Source: Thermoplasmata archaeon (GTDB lineage Archaea; Thermoplasmatota; Thermoplasmata; Thermoplasmatales; Thermoplasmataceae). Taken from it: DNA of 51,826 nucleotides. The translations under genes were made by a program, and so were the position numbers. The notes under the pieces are model-generated. The model saw only the letters and a program-made list of their open reading frames with translations. It was not told the origin of the DNA and made no database searches. The stretch's first letter is position 1. Each line of letters begins with the position of its first letter. The stretch is taken from contig JAKAVO010000012.1 in NCBI GenBank assembly GCA_021817255.1, positions 1 to 51,826 of the forward strand. Direction: 5' to 3'. Positions 7,612-16,345 of the stretch are shown in pieces.

Positions 7612-8931
7612 TCAGTTTTTCACCAGTGTTGCAAGAATCTTGTTGGCCCACCATCTGTCATCATGTTTTTTCAGAAATTCTTTCATGCTTTTCAGCCTTC
7701 TTAAAATTTCGGAATCAGGCATTCTCATTGCCATTGCAATTTTATCCGAAACATCATCATCTGAGTTTGGATTTGTCTTTATGGATCCCTTAAGGTATTC
7801 AGAAACACCAGCAAACTCTGACAGGATCAGTATTCCTTTTTTTGATACCGCCACATATTCCATGGACACCAGGTTCAGCCCGTCTTTCATTGGTGTTATG
7901 AGTGCAATATCGCCCCAGCTGTAATACGTTTTCAAAATATCAGAATTAATCTTCCTGTACATATACACTATTGGAACCCAGTTCAAATTCCCATACAGGC
8001 CATTTATTCTTCCAATGCTCATTTCCAGCCTCTCCTTCAGTTTATCATATTCCTTGACACCTATCCTGCTGGGGGTGACAATCATCAGGTAAACAAACTT
8101 CTCACTGAATTCAGGATATTTTTTTATGAATGTTTCTATTGCATGTACCCTTTCAACAAGTCCTTTTGTATAATCCAGCCTGTCAATGGAAAATATGATC
8201 TTCTTATTTTCAAACGGCCTCTTCTTCAGATCCTTCTGTTCATGGGAAAAGGACTGGTAATCTATCCCGAGCGGGAAAGTGAACGTCTTTCTTTCAAGTG
8301 CCCTGTCATATCCGATGATCCTGTCGTAGGAATGTATAAAATTAGTTCTGTATTTGGGAGTATGGAAGGTTATGCTGTTGCAAAGGGATATGCTCTTGAC
8401 TATTTCCACCCTCTCCGGAAGCATTGTGTAGAACTCGCTTGAAACCCATGGTATGTGCCATGTGAAGATCAACTTATTCTTGACTCCGAGTTCCTTAAGA
8501 TAGTAAGGAACCAGTGACAGCTGATAATCGTGTACCCAGATTATATCGTCGCTTGTTGCAGTGTTCTTGATCACTTCGGCAAATTTTTTGTTGACCTGCT
8601 TGTATTGCCCATATGCCGCAGAGTCATGCTCTATCTTTTCCCTGAAATAATGAAACAGCGGCCACAGGGTACTATTGGAATAATCATCATAAAATCCCTT
8701 TTTCTCTCTCGGGCTTAATAATATCCTCTTTATTTTGTAAAGATTGTTGTTTTCATCCTGGTAAAGATGATCTGCATTTCCATCTCCCCAGCATATCCAT
8801 GTCCCCCCATCCCTTTCTATAATTTTTTTCAGCCCTATAGACACTCCTCCTACATTTTCCTGTTTGCTTATGCGATTGAATTTCTTTTCATATGAATAGG
8901 GGCCCCTGCTGGTAACCATTATTATGGACAC
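7612..8931 (-). CDS. otsA: Trehalose-6-phosphate synthase (GT20)
   Basis: Retaining glycosyltransferase of family GT20 that joins a nucleotide-glucose donor and glucose 6-phosphate into trehalose 6-phosphate. Visible signatures are GGVSIGLKKII (donor loop), the WVHDYQLSLVPYYL motif, HIPWVSSEFYTMLP, the DRLDYTKGLVERV donor-binding segment and MKDGLNLVSMEYVA near the C-terminus. I place the start at GTG 8931 (MSIIMVTSRGP), where the first beta strand of the family begins. A TATA box at 8953-8960 is 25 nt upstream, so the mRNA would be leaderless. An ATG at 8919 is the alternative; the open frame continuing to 8997 is probably untranscribed. Trehalose here is likely a stress protectant. Confidence 0.92.
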   Translation of the reverse strand: MSIIMVTSRGPYSYEKKFNRISKQENVGGVSIGLKKIIERDGGTWICWGDGNADHLYQDENNNLYKIKRILLSPREKKGFYDDYSNSTLWPLFHYFREKIEHDSAAYGQYKQVNKKFAEVIKNTATSDDIIWVHDYQLSLVPYYLKELGVKNKLIFTWHIPWVSSEFYTMLPERVEIVKSISLCNSITFHTPKYRTNFIHSYDRIIGYDRALERKTFTFPLGIDYQSFSHEQKDLKKRPFENKKIIFSIDRLDYTKGLVERVHAIETFIKKYPEFSEKFVYLMIVTPSRIGVKEYDKLKERLEMSIGRINGLYGNLNWVPIVYMYRKINSDILKTYYSWGDIALITPMKDGLNLVSMEYVAVSKKGILILSEFAGVSEYLKGSIKTNPNSDDDVSDKIAMAMRMPDSEILRRLKSMKEFLKKHDDRWWANKILATLVKN

Positions 8932-8952
8932 ATGGTTAGTAGAACGGAAGAG

Positions 8953-8960
8953 TATAAAAA
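8953..8960 (-). promoter_or_regulatory. TATA box for otsA-otsB (leaderless)
   Basis: The minus strand reads TTTTTATA here, centred 25 nt before the GTG at 8931. This spacing supports the GTG start and a leaderless transcript. The remaining gap to the next plus-strand gene (8961-9225) shows only a TATA-like ATGTTATATAG near 9195-9205, which would serve that gene. Confidence 0.55.
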
Positions 8961-9225
8961 TATTGGGCTGGTAGCCCTCCGTGTATTGGGTTGCCACTTT
9001 GATGCAGCAGACTCGTGCACTTTATTTTCACTTAGATAGCGTTGTTAATTATATTGGAATCATAGAATACAAGTATAGAAAAGAGTGAGCCCACACAATT
9101 GCCGGCATTGGAACTTTTTACCAGCTTTATATTATGGCTGAAGAGCTCATGAAAATGCCAAATCACTATTTTGGGGGTACATCAGCCAGGAATAATGTTA
9201 TATAGAATTGAAGTTTTTCTCATAC

Positions 9226-9390
9226 ATGCTCGAAAAGAGGAACAGAAGGATCATATTTGCCTCCATTCTGGCGGCTATGATTATTATTGTTCCAATCTCT
9301 TTCAGTGGTCTGGCTTCCAGGCCTGTTCTAACAACTAATAACAATAACCCTGTTTCTAAAGAGATAAATCTGAAAATGGAGATTGATTAA
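9226..9390 (+). CDS. Small secreted or membrane-anchored protein, unknown function
   Basis: A 54-residue product starting at ATG 9226 (MLEKRNRRIIFASILAAMI...). It has a basic N-terminus, one hydrophobic segment (about residues 9-30, a signal peptide or anchor) and a short Asn-rich polar tail (TTNNNNPVSKE). A TATA-like sequence ends about 21-25 nt upstream of this ATG, so it would be leaderless. An in-frame TTG at 9208 is less likely. The stop is immediately followed by the GTG of the next, much larger secreted protein, which suggests co-transcription. I do not recognise it. It could also be the residual N-terminus of a decayed surface protein. Confidence 0.5.
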   Translation: MLEKRNRRIIFASILAAMIIIVPISFSGLASRPVLTTNNNNPVSKEINLKMEID

Positions 9391-10926
9391 GTGAGAAAAT
9401 TTGGAAAACATGTCAAGCTATATTCGGCAATTCTTGCATTATCTATGCTTGGGATGGCATTCTTCAATGTAACTGTGCCTATATCAGGTTCCCCAACAAT
9501 TGTTGATGCTGCTCCCATACCCGGTTCTTCAACAATCGTGGATGCGCATTATGGTTGGCTGGGATACAATGGGAACAATTCAATATACTTGACGAGTGGT
9601 TTTGCAACGAACTTGCATAACTACACTGGTTCCAGCTCAGCAAAAACGACCTACCCTGCATATACCTATCCTTTGCCTGCTGTCCATAATTCTCTCTTGG
9701 TTGGTATTGCTTCCAGCTTTCCCGGCAATTCTGGCATTAATTTTTCATTTTCGGAACAATGCATGCCAAATGGAGTCCTGGGAATATATATTCCAGTGGT
9801 GCTGAGTGGCCTCGAATTCATCAATGGGACAACCCCTTGCCACTCAGGAATGTCTCTCAAGACACTTTATTCGTTGTGTGGCATTCCATCTGATAATGCT
9901 AGAACAAATATTCAATATTCTGCGCTGAGCGGATATGATTACGGACTCAACATCTCCGGAGAAAGAGGTCCTTATACTAGAGCCAGTGGAGCCTCTGGGC
10001 TGATTCTTCCTGGCGCTGAAGATAACCTTGCGGGTTATTCACAGTCTCCAACTCTCAATACTTTCTACAATGATAATGGCAAATATTATCCGGGAGAGCA
10101 GGCAGGGTGTGTGAAGAATTTTGTTGATAATGGCACATTTAATGCTACAGACGGAGACTGCGGGCATTTCTTAAACAAATTCAGCTCACGGGAATTGTTC
10201 CACGTCTGCATCCCGAATAAAGAATTTGGGAATACAGGCCAGATTAATATTGCGGGTGAGAACTTTGTAACGCCACGCTCTAGCATCCAGTGCGAAGAAA
10301 CAGGATGCAGCATCATGGGAGCTACAGCCAGCCTGAAGATACCTATGGTTCCTGCCTATACCATTGGGGGCCAGGTAAAGGATTCTAGCGGAAAAGGCCT
10401 TCCAAACCAGAAAGTCCTGATAAGAATGGTATTTCCTGAACCAGAAGCAACAAAGTGTGTTGACTATGTTGTGAATACCAGTGCATCTGGTAGTTACGAA
10501 TTCTTCGCGGCTCCAGGATATCAATATAACATCAGCCTCTGTTCGGATCCAGGGCACAGCCAGTGCCTAAGTGCGTCCAGTACAAACAATGAAGGAAGCA
10601 ATACAGGAATCAACTTCATTGTTTCCTCCGCCACATTCTATGAAACCGGCATTCCATCTGAAACATCACGGCCTGCGGCTCCGGGCAGCACTTTAATCAA
10701 ATCTTCGACATCAGGCACAATGTTTTTCAATTTTGGAGATGAAATGTATTCACATTCATCGGGACTTTTAACCGTATTCACTATTTCTGCTCAACCAAAA
10801 GGATTAGGCGGCGTTTCAGGTCTGGGTTACAACTCAAATATCACATTAAATGATCAGTATACTGTGGCATTCGGAAAACTGGATTGCCAACAGGAGCGTC
10901 TCATGGACCATAATTTTCGGGAATGA
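9391..10926 (+). CDS. Cysteine-rich secreted surface protein with a carboxypeptidase-regulatory-like domain; 3' end probably frameshifted
   Basis: A 511-residue product with a signal peptide (KLYSAILALSMLGMAFFNV) and many N-x-S/T sequons. A 12-residue tandem repeat (GSPTIVDA / GSSTIVDA) occurs just after the signal. There are 12 cysteines, all after the signal peptide, which is unusual for this genome and suggests disulfides. Residues about 325-405 (YTIGGQVKDSSGKGLPNQKVLIRM ... SGSYEFFAAPGYQYNISL) look like a CarboxypepD_reg beta-sandwich. ATFYETGIPSETS resembles the FTETGLPSGTSW repeat of Thermoplasmata surface proteins. The C-terminal ~15 residues look out of frame: the two other frames at 10875-10945 spell TGLPTGAS and then SWTIIFGNEPVPG. 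It starts at GTG 9391 behind GGAGATTGAT. Function unknown. Confidence 0.6.
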   Translation: MRKFGKHVKLYSAILALSMLGMAFFNVTVPISGSPTIVDAAPIPGSSTIVDAHYGWLGYNGNNSIYLTSGFATNLHNYTGSSSAKTTYPAYTYPLPAVHNSLLVGIASSFPGNSGINFSFSEQCMPNGVLGIYIPVVLSGLEFINGTTPCHSGMSLKTLYSLCGIPSDNARTNIQYSALSGYDYGLNISGERGPYTRASGASGLILPGAEDNLAGYSQSPTLNTFYNDNGKYYPGEQAGCVKNFVDNGTFNATDGDCGHFLNKFSSRELFHVCIPNKEFGNTGQINIAGENFVTPRSSIQCEETGCSIMGATASLKIPMVPAYTIGGQVKDSSGKGLPNQKVLIRMVFPEPEATKCVDYVVNTSASGSYEFFAAPGYQYNISLCSDPGHSQCLSASSTNNEGSNTGINFIVSSATFYETGIPSETSRPAAPGSTLIKSSTSGTMFFNFGDEMYSHSSGLLTVFTISAQPKGLGGVSGLGYNSNITLNDQYTVAFGKLDCQQERLMDHNFRE

Positions 10927-11032
10927 GCCAGTGCCAGGATAGGGCCAATGGATAAGTCTCCCGTCTATCTTCTGTTGTCTTTACGAATAATGATTCCACT
11001 TACGGATGAATAAACTCGCATTGACAAAAAAA

Positions 11033-11040
11033 TTAAAATA
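11033..11040 (+). promoter_or_regulatory. Putative TATA box for 5S rRNA
   Basis: TTAAAATA is centred about 24 nt upstream of the 5S rRNA 5' end at 11061. The gene therefore seems to have its own promoter, as expected for an unlinked 5S gene. Confidence 0.5.
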
Positions 11041-11060
11041 GAGTTGTCATATATCCGATT

Positions 11061-11179
11061 GTGACGGTCACAGTGACGGGGTAACACCCGGTCTCATTCC
11101 GAACCCGATGGTAAAGCCCGTTACGTATCACGTGTGTACTATGTTCCGCGAGGGCATGGAAAGCGTGGTTCGCTGTCAC
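11061..11179 (+). rRNA. rrf: 5S ribosomal RNA (unlinked)
   Basis: About 119 nt with the conserved 5S core GGGGTAACACCCGGTCTCAT, TCCGAACCCGATGGTAAAGC and the later loop E/helix IV-V region. The ends pair as helix I: GTGACGG at 11061-11067 with CTGTCAC at 11173-11179, including one G-U pair. A T-rich stretch (ATTTTTAG) follows directly as a likely terminator. No 16S, 23S or tRNA gene is adjacent. Isolated rRNA genes are a known trait of Thermoplasma, so this supports the taxonomic guess. The exact ends are inferred from pairing and may be off by one or two bases. Confidence 0.95.
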
Positions 11180-11267
11180 ATTTTTAGTTTAAGCATTTGA
11201 ATTGTTGCCTTTGCATTTCTGGTAAGTTTTGACATAACATTGAAATAATAGATGCAATTATAATTTC

Positions 11268-11480
11268 ATGAATAAATACTTAAAATTCATACTTTTGGCT
11301 CTGCCGTATGCCTTTATGACTTTTGGTTTTGGAATATATGACAGAGTAAACCCGGAAATTGATGGGTGGCCATTCTTTTACTGGTACCAGCTAATGTGGA
11401 TTTTTATAGCTGCCCTGTTAACATCAATTGTGTACGCAATTGAACGTTCAGAACACAGCAAACAAGGGGTGAGTTCATAA
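11268..11480 (+). CDS. DUF3311 small membrane protein (symporter partner)
   Basis: A 70-residue protein with two predicted membrane helices (about 5-24 and 37-58) and the IDGWPFFYWYQLMWIF motif typical of DUF3311. In bacteria and archaea such genes sit just before a sodium:solute symporter gene, and the protein is thought to be a small accessory subunit, though its function is not established. Here its stop codon overlaps the ATG of the symporter at 11480, so the two are surely co-translated. The start is ATG 11268. Confidence 0.82.
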   Translation: MNKYLKFILLALPYAFMTFGFGIYDRVNPEIDGWPFFYWYQLMWIFIAALLTSIVYAIERSEHSKQGVSS

Positions 11481-13003
11481 TGGCATATTTTTCAACAGTT
11501 GATTATGCCATATTTCTCATAGTTGTCATTGCTGCCCTTTTCACAGGTTTTATCGCATACCTCTGGAGAAAGCCTAAAAACATGAATGATATAGAAGAAT
11601 GGGGGCTTGGAGGCAGAAGATTTGGCACTGTGGTCATCTGGTTTTTGCTCGGAGGCGATCTGTACACTGCATATACCTTAATAGCAGTCCCTGGCCTTGC
11701 GGCAAGCAGCGGAGCATTAGCAATGTTTGCAATCACGTACGGAATAATGATATTTCCAATCGTATATGCGACAATGCCAAGATTATATACAGTTTCAAAG
11801 AGAAGGCATTACATAACTTCCTCGGACTTTGTAAAAGACAGATTTAACTCCAAGTTTCTGGCAATGTTGATAGGCATAACCGGCGTAGTCGCTGAAATGC
11901 CATATATAGCATTGCAGGAAGTGAGCATTGGATATATTTTCAGGTCAATGTCTGTTCCCGTGTCTATAGCATTAATATCTGCTTTTGCAATTGTGGCTAT
12001 TTTCACATTCGTCAGTGGTTTGAGGGGTCCATCCCTTACTGCCATACTAAAAGATGCAATAATATGGGTTGCAGTACTCGCAGTAGTCATTTACATCCCA
12101 TACAAGCTTGGCGGGTTTGGGCCGGTCTTCGCAAGCGCAAAGAATATCTTTGGCGCCAACACACCATTATTAGTAAGCCCTGTGCTGGGGCTCGGATATA
12201 CCACGCTGGCCCTAGGATCGGCACTGGCTTTATTCCTTTATCCGCACGGCGTAACAGGAACACTGTCTTCAAAGGACAGCAGGACAATTAAAAGAAACGC
12301 ATCTCTGTTGCCCCTCTACAACGTTCTCCTGATGATCGTAGCTGTTCTTGGAATAGCTGCCGTTTCAGTCCAGGGTGTTGTCTTTAATGGGGTAAAGGGG
12401 AACCCGGAACCGCCATTCGCCATTCCTTACCTTGTAAAAGACATGTTTCCAGCTGCATTCACCTCCTTTGTTTATGCAGCAATTGTTGTGGGCAGTGTAG
12501 TGCCTGCATCAATCATGGCAATCGCATCATCAAACCTCATTACAAGAAATATCTACCTTGAATACATAAACAAAGACGCTTCTTCCAGGACTCAGGCGCT
12601 TCTGTCAAGAGTACTGGTTCTGTTCATAATCGCAGGCTCACTGGTATTTGCGCTTCTGCCTGTTGCATCCGGAAACGTGGTGTATCTTCAAACTCTGGGA
12701 GGAGCTTTCATCCTTCAGACGCTTCCGGCAATATATTTCTCGCTATATACAAGGAAACTGAGCAAATGGAGTGTTGGAATTGGCTGGGTGGTAGGCGTCT
12801 CCATGGCAATTTTTGGAGAATCCCTGGACAAGTTTAGCGGTTCAACACTGTTGCCAAAGGGTTATGACTTTATTTACCTGGGAATATTTGCTTTGGCGAT
12901 TAATGTGGTGACTGTCCTGGTAATACACGGAATAATGGCAGGAATGCATAAAGTCAAGGATGAGGGAATAATCGAAAACGATGAACTTATACCTGAAATG
13001 TAA
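11480..13003 (+). CDS. Sodium:solute symporter family (SSS) transporter
   Basis: A 507-residue protein with roughly 13 hydrophobic helices. The N-terminal block (EEWGLGGRRFGTVVIWFLLGGDLYTAYTL) is the conserved SSS signature around helix 2. The family moves solutes such as sugars, amino acids, carboxylates or urea with Na+ or H+; in an acidophile a proton or sodium gradient could drive it. The substrate cannot be told from sequence. Pairing with a DUF3311 partner is common in the branch annotated as monocarboxylate, pantothenate or acetate-like transporters. A run of seven T follows at 13051-13057. Confidence 0.88.
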   Translation: MAYFSTVDYAIFLIVVIAALFTGFIAYLWRKPKNMNDIEEWGLGGRRFGTVVIWFLLGGDLYTAYTLIAVPGLAASSGALAMFAITYGIMIFPIVYATMPRLYTVSKRRHYITSSDFVKDRFNSKFLAMLIGITGVVAEMPYIALQEVSIGYIFRSMSVPVSIALISAFAIVAIFTFVSGLRGPSLTAILKDAIIWVAVLAVVIYIPYKLGGFGPVFASAKNIFGANTPLLVSPVLGLGYTTLALGSALALFLYPHGVTGTLSSKDSRTIKRNASLLPLYNVLLMIVAVLGIAAVSVQGVVFNGVKGNPEPPFAIPYLVKDMFPAAFTSFVYAAIVVGSVVPASIMAIASSNLITRNIYLEYINKDASSRTQALLSRVLVLFIIAGSLVFALLPVASGNVVYLQTLGGAFILQTLPAIYFSLYTRKLSKWSVGIGWVVGVSMAIFGESLDKFSGSTLLPKGYDFIYLGIFALAINVVTVLVIHGIMAGMHKVKDEGIIENDELIPEM

Positions 13004-13050
13004 ATTCTCTAATCCCACATTTCTTTCAAAACATATAATTTTAAAATACC

Positions 13051-13057
13051 TTTTTTT
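13051..13057 (+). terminator. Oligo-T terminator after the symporter operon
   Basis: Seven consecutive T about 50 nt after the symporter stop, in the 131-nt space before the convergent mtnA end. Archaeal polymerases terminate at oligo-T, so this is a plausible end for the DUF3311-symporter transcript. Confidence 0.5.
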
Positions 13058-13134
13058 AACTTCCAGGCTTTCTCTACCAACCAGATGAATATTTTGAAAA
13101 TTAGTTAAAATTATCAATTTTGGAGATGTTGAAA

Positions 13135-14154
13135 CTAAACCCTCATAAAAAGATCTGACTGAATCCTCTTTCTCAGTTCTCCAAGTTGTTCAGGCTTGAA
13201 AATCCCATATTCTGTGATATAGCCCGTTACATATCTGCTAGGGGTTACATCGAATGCAGGGTTCCTTGCCTTGCTGTTCTCCGGCCCTATCTTTTTCCCG
13301 TTGACAACCAGCACCTCTTCTTGGTCCCTCTCCTCAATAGGTATCCCATCCCCATCTTTAAGGCTGAAATCGAAGGTGGTCCCAGGGGCGGCAACATAAA
13401 ACGGAACTCCATTCTCCTTTGCCAGAACTGCTTTCTCATAAGTGCCTATCTTATTTGCAAAATCACCATTTGCGCATATCCTGTCAGCTCCAACTATTGC
13501 AAGGTTTACATCTCCTTTTTTCATGAAATAGCCCGCTGCATTGTCGGCAATTATGGCGTGTTCTATCCCTTCCTGTTCCAGCTCCCATGCAGTCAGCTTT
13601 GCCCCCTGCAATCTTGGCCTTGTTTCGTCAACGAAAACAAAAATGTTTTTGCCGCTCTCCTTGGCATATCTCATAGGCGCGAGGGCTGTCCCCCAGTCAA
13701 CAACAGCAAGCGCTCCGGCATTGCAGTGGGTAAGTATCCTGCTTCCATCTGCAATCAGCCCATTTCCATACTCTCCTATTTTTTTGCATCTGCCGCTTAC
13801 TTCCTGGCTGTATCTGTCAGCAGCATGAATATCAAAGCCATTATTCTTCATGAATTCAATTGCTTTAAAAAGATCATAGGCAGTTGGCCTTGTTTTCCTG
13901 ATCTTTTCCACTGCTTCCTCCATGTTTTCCCCCTTTATTTTTGCCAGTGCAAGCCCATATGCAGCGGTTACGCCAATTGCTGGCGCACCTCTTACAACCA
14001 TGTGTTTTATCGCATAGGCTATGTCATCAGAATTTTTTGCCCTGAAAAATTCCAGCTTCTCGGGAAGATTTCTCTGCTCTATCAGTACAACTTCATTATT
14101 CTCGAACCATACAGACTTGAATTTTCTATCTTCGCCGCCAACGTTAATCTTCAT
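13135..14154 (-). CDS. mtnA: S-methyl-5-thioribose-1-phosphate isomerase
   Basis: Aldose-ketose isomerase of methionine salvage that converts methylthioribose 1-phosphate to the ribulose form; it belongs to the eIF2B-alpha/beta/delta superfamily. Family motifs are VVRGAPAIGVTAAYGL, THCNAGALA with the catalytic cysteine (C144), VFVDETRPRLQGAKLTAWEL, and GADRICANGDFANKIGTY with the catalytic aspartate (D224). I chose ATG 14154 (MKINVGG) over the TTG at 14163. A TATA box on the minus strand at 14182-14189 would start transcription a few bases upstream. Archaeal relatives can act on ribose 1,5-bisphosphate instead, so the exact substrate is inferred. Confidence 0.88.
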   Translation of the reverse strand: MKINVGGEDRKFKSVWFENNEVVLIEQRNLPEKLEFFRAKNSDDIAYAIKHMVVRGAPAIGVTAAYGLALAKIKGENMEEAVEKIRKTRPTAYDLFKAIEFMKNNGFDIHAADRYSQEVSGRCKKIGEYGNGLIADGSRILTHCNAGALAVVDWGTALAPMRYAKESGKNIFVFVDETRPRLQGAKLTAWELEQEGIEHAIIADNAAGYFMKKGDVNLAIVGADRICANGDFANKIGTYEKAVLAKENGVPFYVAAPGTTFDFSLKDGDGIPIEERDQEEVLVVNGKKIGPENSKARNPAFDVTPSRYVTGYITEYGIFKPEQLGELRKRIQSDLFMRV

Positions 14155-14307
14155 TCTAACCAACCTAACATTTCAATTTCGTATAAAAAATGTTTAATAA
14201 ATCTGAATTGTATTTCCTTTTTACGGATTTTCATGGAAATATGCAGGGAGAAGAATGGAAAAAGGATAATTATTTTCTTCAAGTTTTTCTTTTTCTTTTG
14301 CGGAAGT

Positions 14308-16317
14308 TCACCAGATCTTAATCTTCTTGAACTGTTGTTCATTTTTTTTAGTGAGGTTGCTGAAAGTTTCTTCAAAGCCTTCGTGAACCCTTGCTGGAAT
14401 TTCTGCCCTTATTCTTGCAGGGGAGTGGACATCATTGGATATCTGGTACTTCAGTGCCATTTCTCTCACGCTTTCTCTCCAGCTCTGCGCCCATCCAAGA
14501 AAGAACCGCTGTTCTGGGGTTAATCCATCTATAGTTTTCCTCTTTTCAGGGAATTTTTTCAATCTTCTCTGCAGGGCTTCAAACGCAATGCTTACCCCAC
14601 CAAGATCTGCTATATTTTCTCCGAGAGTAAGTTCTCCATTGACATTAAGCCCAGGCAAAACAGTAAGGCTGCTGTAGAGTTCCACAACGTCCTTCGCCTT
14701 TTTCATGAAAGCCTGGTTATCTTCTTCAGTCCACCACACCTTCAGGTTTCCGTTAAGGTCGAATTTTCTACCCTCATCATCAAATCCATGTGAAATCTCA
14801 TGTGCAATCGTACCACCAGTTGCCCCATAATTAACTGCGTCGTCCAGATCAGGATCAAAGAATGGCGGCTGAAGAATTCCTGCTGGAAAGACAATCTCAT
14901 TATCAGTGGGTGAAAAATATGCATTTACTGTTGGAGGTGTCATGTACCATAATTCCCTGTCAACTTCCTTCCCGGCCATGGAAGCCCTTCGGCCGAATTC
15001 GAATTGCCTGCTTCTCAATACATTTCCAAAAAAATCTTCTCTTGAAATTTTGATTGGGGAATAATCTATGTATTTTGAGGGATAACCTATCTTTGCCCTG
15101 AATCTGCTGAATTTTTCTATAGCTTTGTTTTTCGTTTCCTCTCCCATCCAGGATAAGTTCTCAAGCCTTTCAGTGAATACCTCTTTTAGGTCTTCTATCA
15201 TGTCTTTCATTCTCTTCTCGGACTCAGATCCAAACTCCTGCTCAACATACATCTTTCCAAGTGCTTCTCCCATGGTGCCGTCGATTATCATAACTACTCT
15301 TTTCCATCTGCTCTCCATCTGGTTCTGCCCAAGCAACTTCTTCTGGAAAAAGTCGAAATTTTCCTTTTCCGCTTCTTCATGCAGAAACGGGGAGGCAAAA
15401 TGAATTATTTTCCATCTCAGGTATACCTTCCATTCGTCCAGTGAATATTGATTCAATAGATCGGAAATACTGGCTATGAATTCAGGCTGGCCAACTATTA
15501 TGTAGTCGAGTGCATCCATATTCAAATCCTGCAAATATCTCCTTACTTTAAGATTTCCAAAGCTTTCTTCAGCATTGCCCAGTTCAATCTTGTTATAATT
15601 TTTCTCAGGATCCCTCAGCTCTACTGGTTTTCTGCTGGCTTTAGCCATGCCAGTTTCCATTTCCATAATGATTTTTGCATAACTTTCTGCCTGTGCTTCA
15701 TCCTCACCCTGTAAACGAAACAGGTTTTCCACGTGCTTCAGATAGTCTGCTCTCAGTTCTTTGAAATTTTCTTCAAGATAATAATCCCTATTCGGCAGAG
15801 CCAATCCACCCTGGTTAATGTAAACCGCATTAAACCCACTGCTTTTCAAGTCTGGCTCCACCTCGAATCTGAAAAAGGCTTCAATTCCTGATTGGTGCAA
15901 ATAGGCAATAAGATGAGGTATTTCGCCCTTCTCTTTCATCCCATCCACTTTTGCAAGCATACCGCTAATAGGCTTAAACCCGAGTTTTTCTATATTTTCC
16001 TTATCCATGGCGGAAATGTAATAGTCTCCCAGTTGCTTTTCTATGCTGTTTTCAGGTTCGAAGCTTTTCTCCGCACATCTTTCAAGTATCTTTCCAAGAA
16101 CGAAAACATTCCTCTCTATCAGTTCCATGGATGCTCCCCACAGGAATTTATCCTCTGGTATTGGATGGCTCTGAACCCATTTCCCGCATGAATACATAAA
16201 GAAATCGTCAAGGGGATCAACACTGTGGTCAATGTATGAAGCTGAAAAAACCGGTTTTTCCGGTTCTTCATCCATTCCTATTGGCCTTATTGTTTCGAAT
16301 AAATCTCTCTTCTCCAT
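14308..16317 (-). CDS. M13 family zinc metallopeptidase (neprilysin/PepO-like)
   Basis: Zinc endopeptidase of family M13, which cleaves oligopeptides. The zinc site is HEISH at about residues 506-510 with the third ligand E567 in GENIADLGG. The substrate-binding motif NAYFSPTDNEIVFPAGILQPPFF precedes it, and the family N-terminal signature VDPLDDFFMYSCGKW is present. At 669 aa it has the normal size. Unlike animal neprilysins it has no signal peptide or membrane anchor, so it should be cytoplasmic and may recycle peptides. The usual C-terminal CxxW is reduced to KIKIW (no Cys). The start is ATG 16317, with TTG 16326 as a leaderless alternative. Confidence 0.92.
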   Translation of the reverse strand: MEKRDLFETIRPIGMDEEPEKPVFSASYIDHSVDPLDDFFMYSCGKWVQSHPIPEDKFLWGASMELIERNVFVLGKILERCAEKSFEPENSIEKQLGDYYISAMDKENIEKLGFKPISGMLAKVDGMKEKGEIPHLIAYLHQSGIEAFFRFEVEPDLKSSGFNAVYINQGGLALPNRDYYLEENFKELRADYLKHVENLFRLQGEDEAQAESYAKIIMEMETGMAKASRKPVELRDPEKNYNKIELGNAEESFGNLKVRRYLQDLNMDALDYIIVGQPEFIASISDLLNQYSLDEWKVYLRWKIIHFASPFLHEEAEKENFDFFQKKLLGQNQMESRWKRVVMIIDGTMGEALGKMYVEQEFGSESEKRMKDMIEDLKEVFTERLENLSWMGEETKNKAIEKFSRFRAKIGYPSKYIDYSPIKISREDFFGNVLRSRQFEFGRRASMAGKEVDRELWYMTPPTVNAYFSPTDNEIVFPAGILQPPFFDPDLDDAVNYGATGGTIAHEISHGFDDEGRKFDLNGNLKVWWTEEDNQAFMKKAKDVVELYSSLTVLPGLNVNGELTLGENIADLGGVSIAFEALQRRLKKFPEKRKTIDGLTPEQRFFLGWAQSWRESVREMALKYQISNDVHSPARIRAEIPARVHEGFEETFSNLTKKNEQQFKKIKIW

Positions 16318-16345
16318 CCACTGCAATAAGAAAAGACTAAATAAA

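Noticed and set aside
13186-14523. Open frame of 445 codons on the plus strand
   Set aside because: It is antisense to mtnA and the end of the M13 gene, has no family features, and its composition is that of a reverse-strand shadow.
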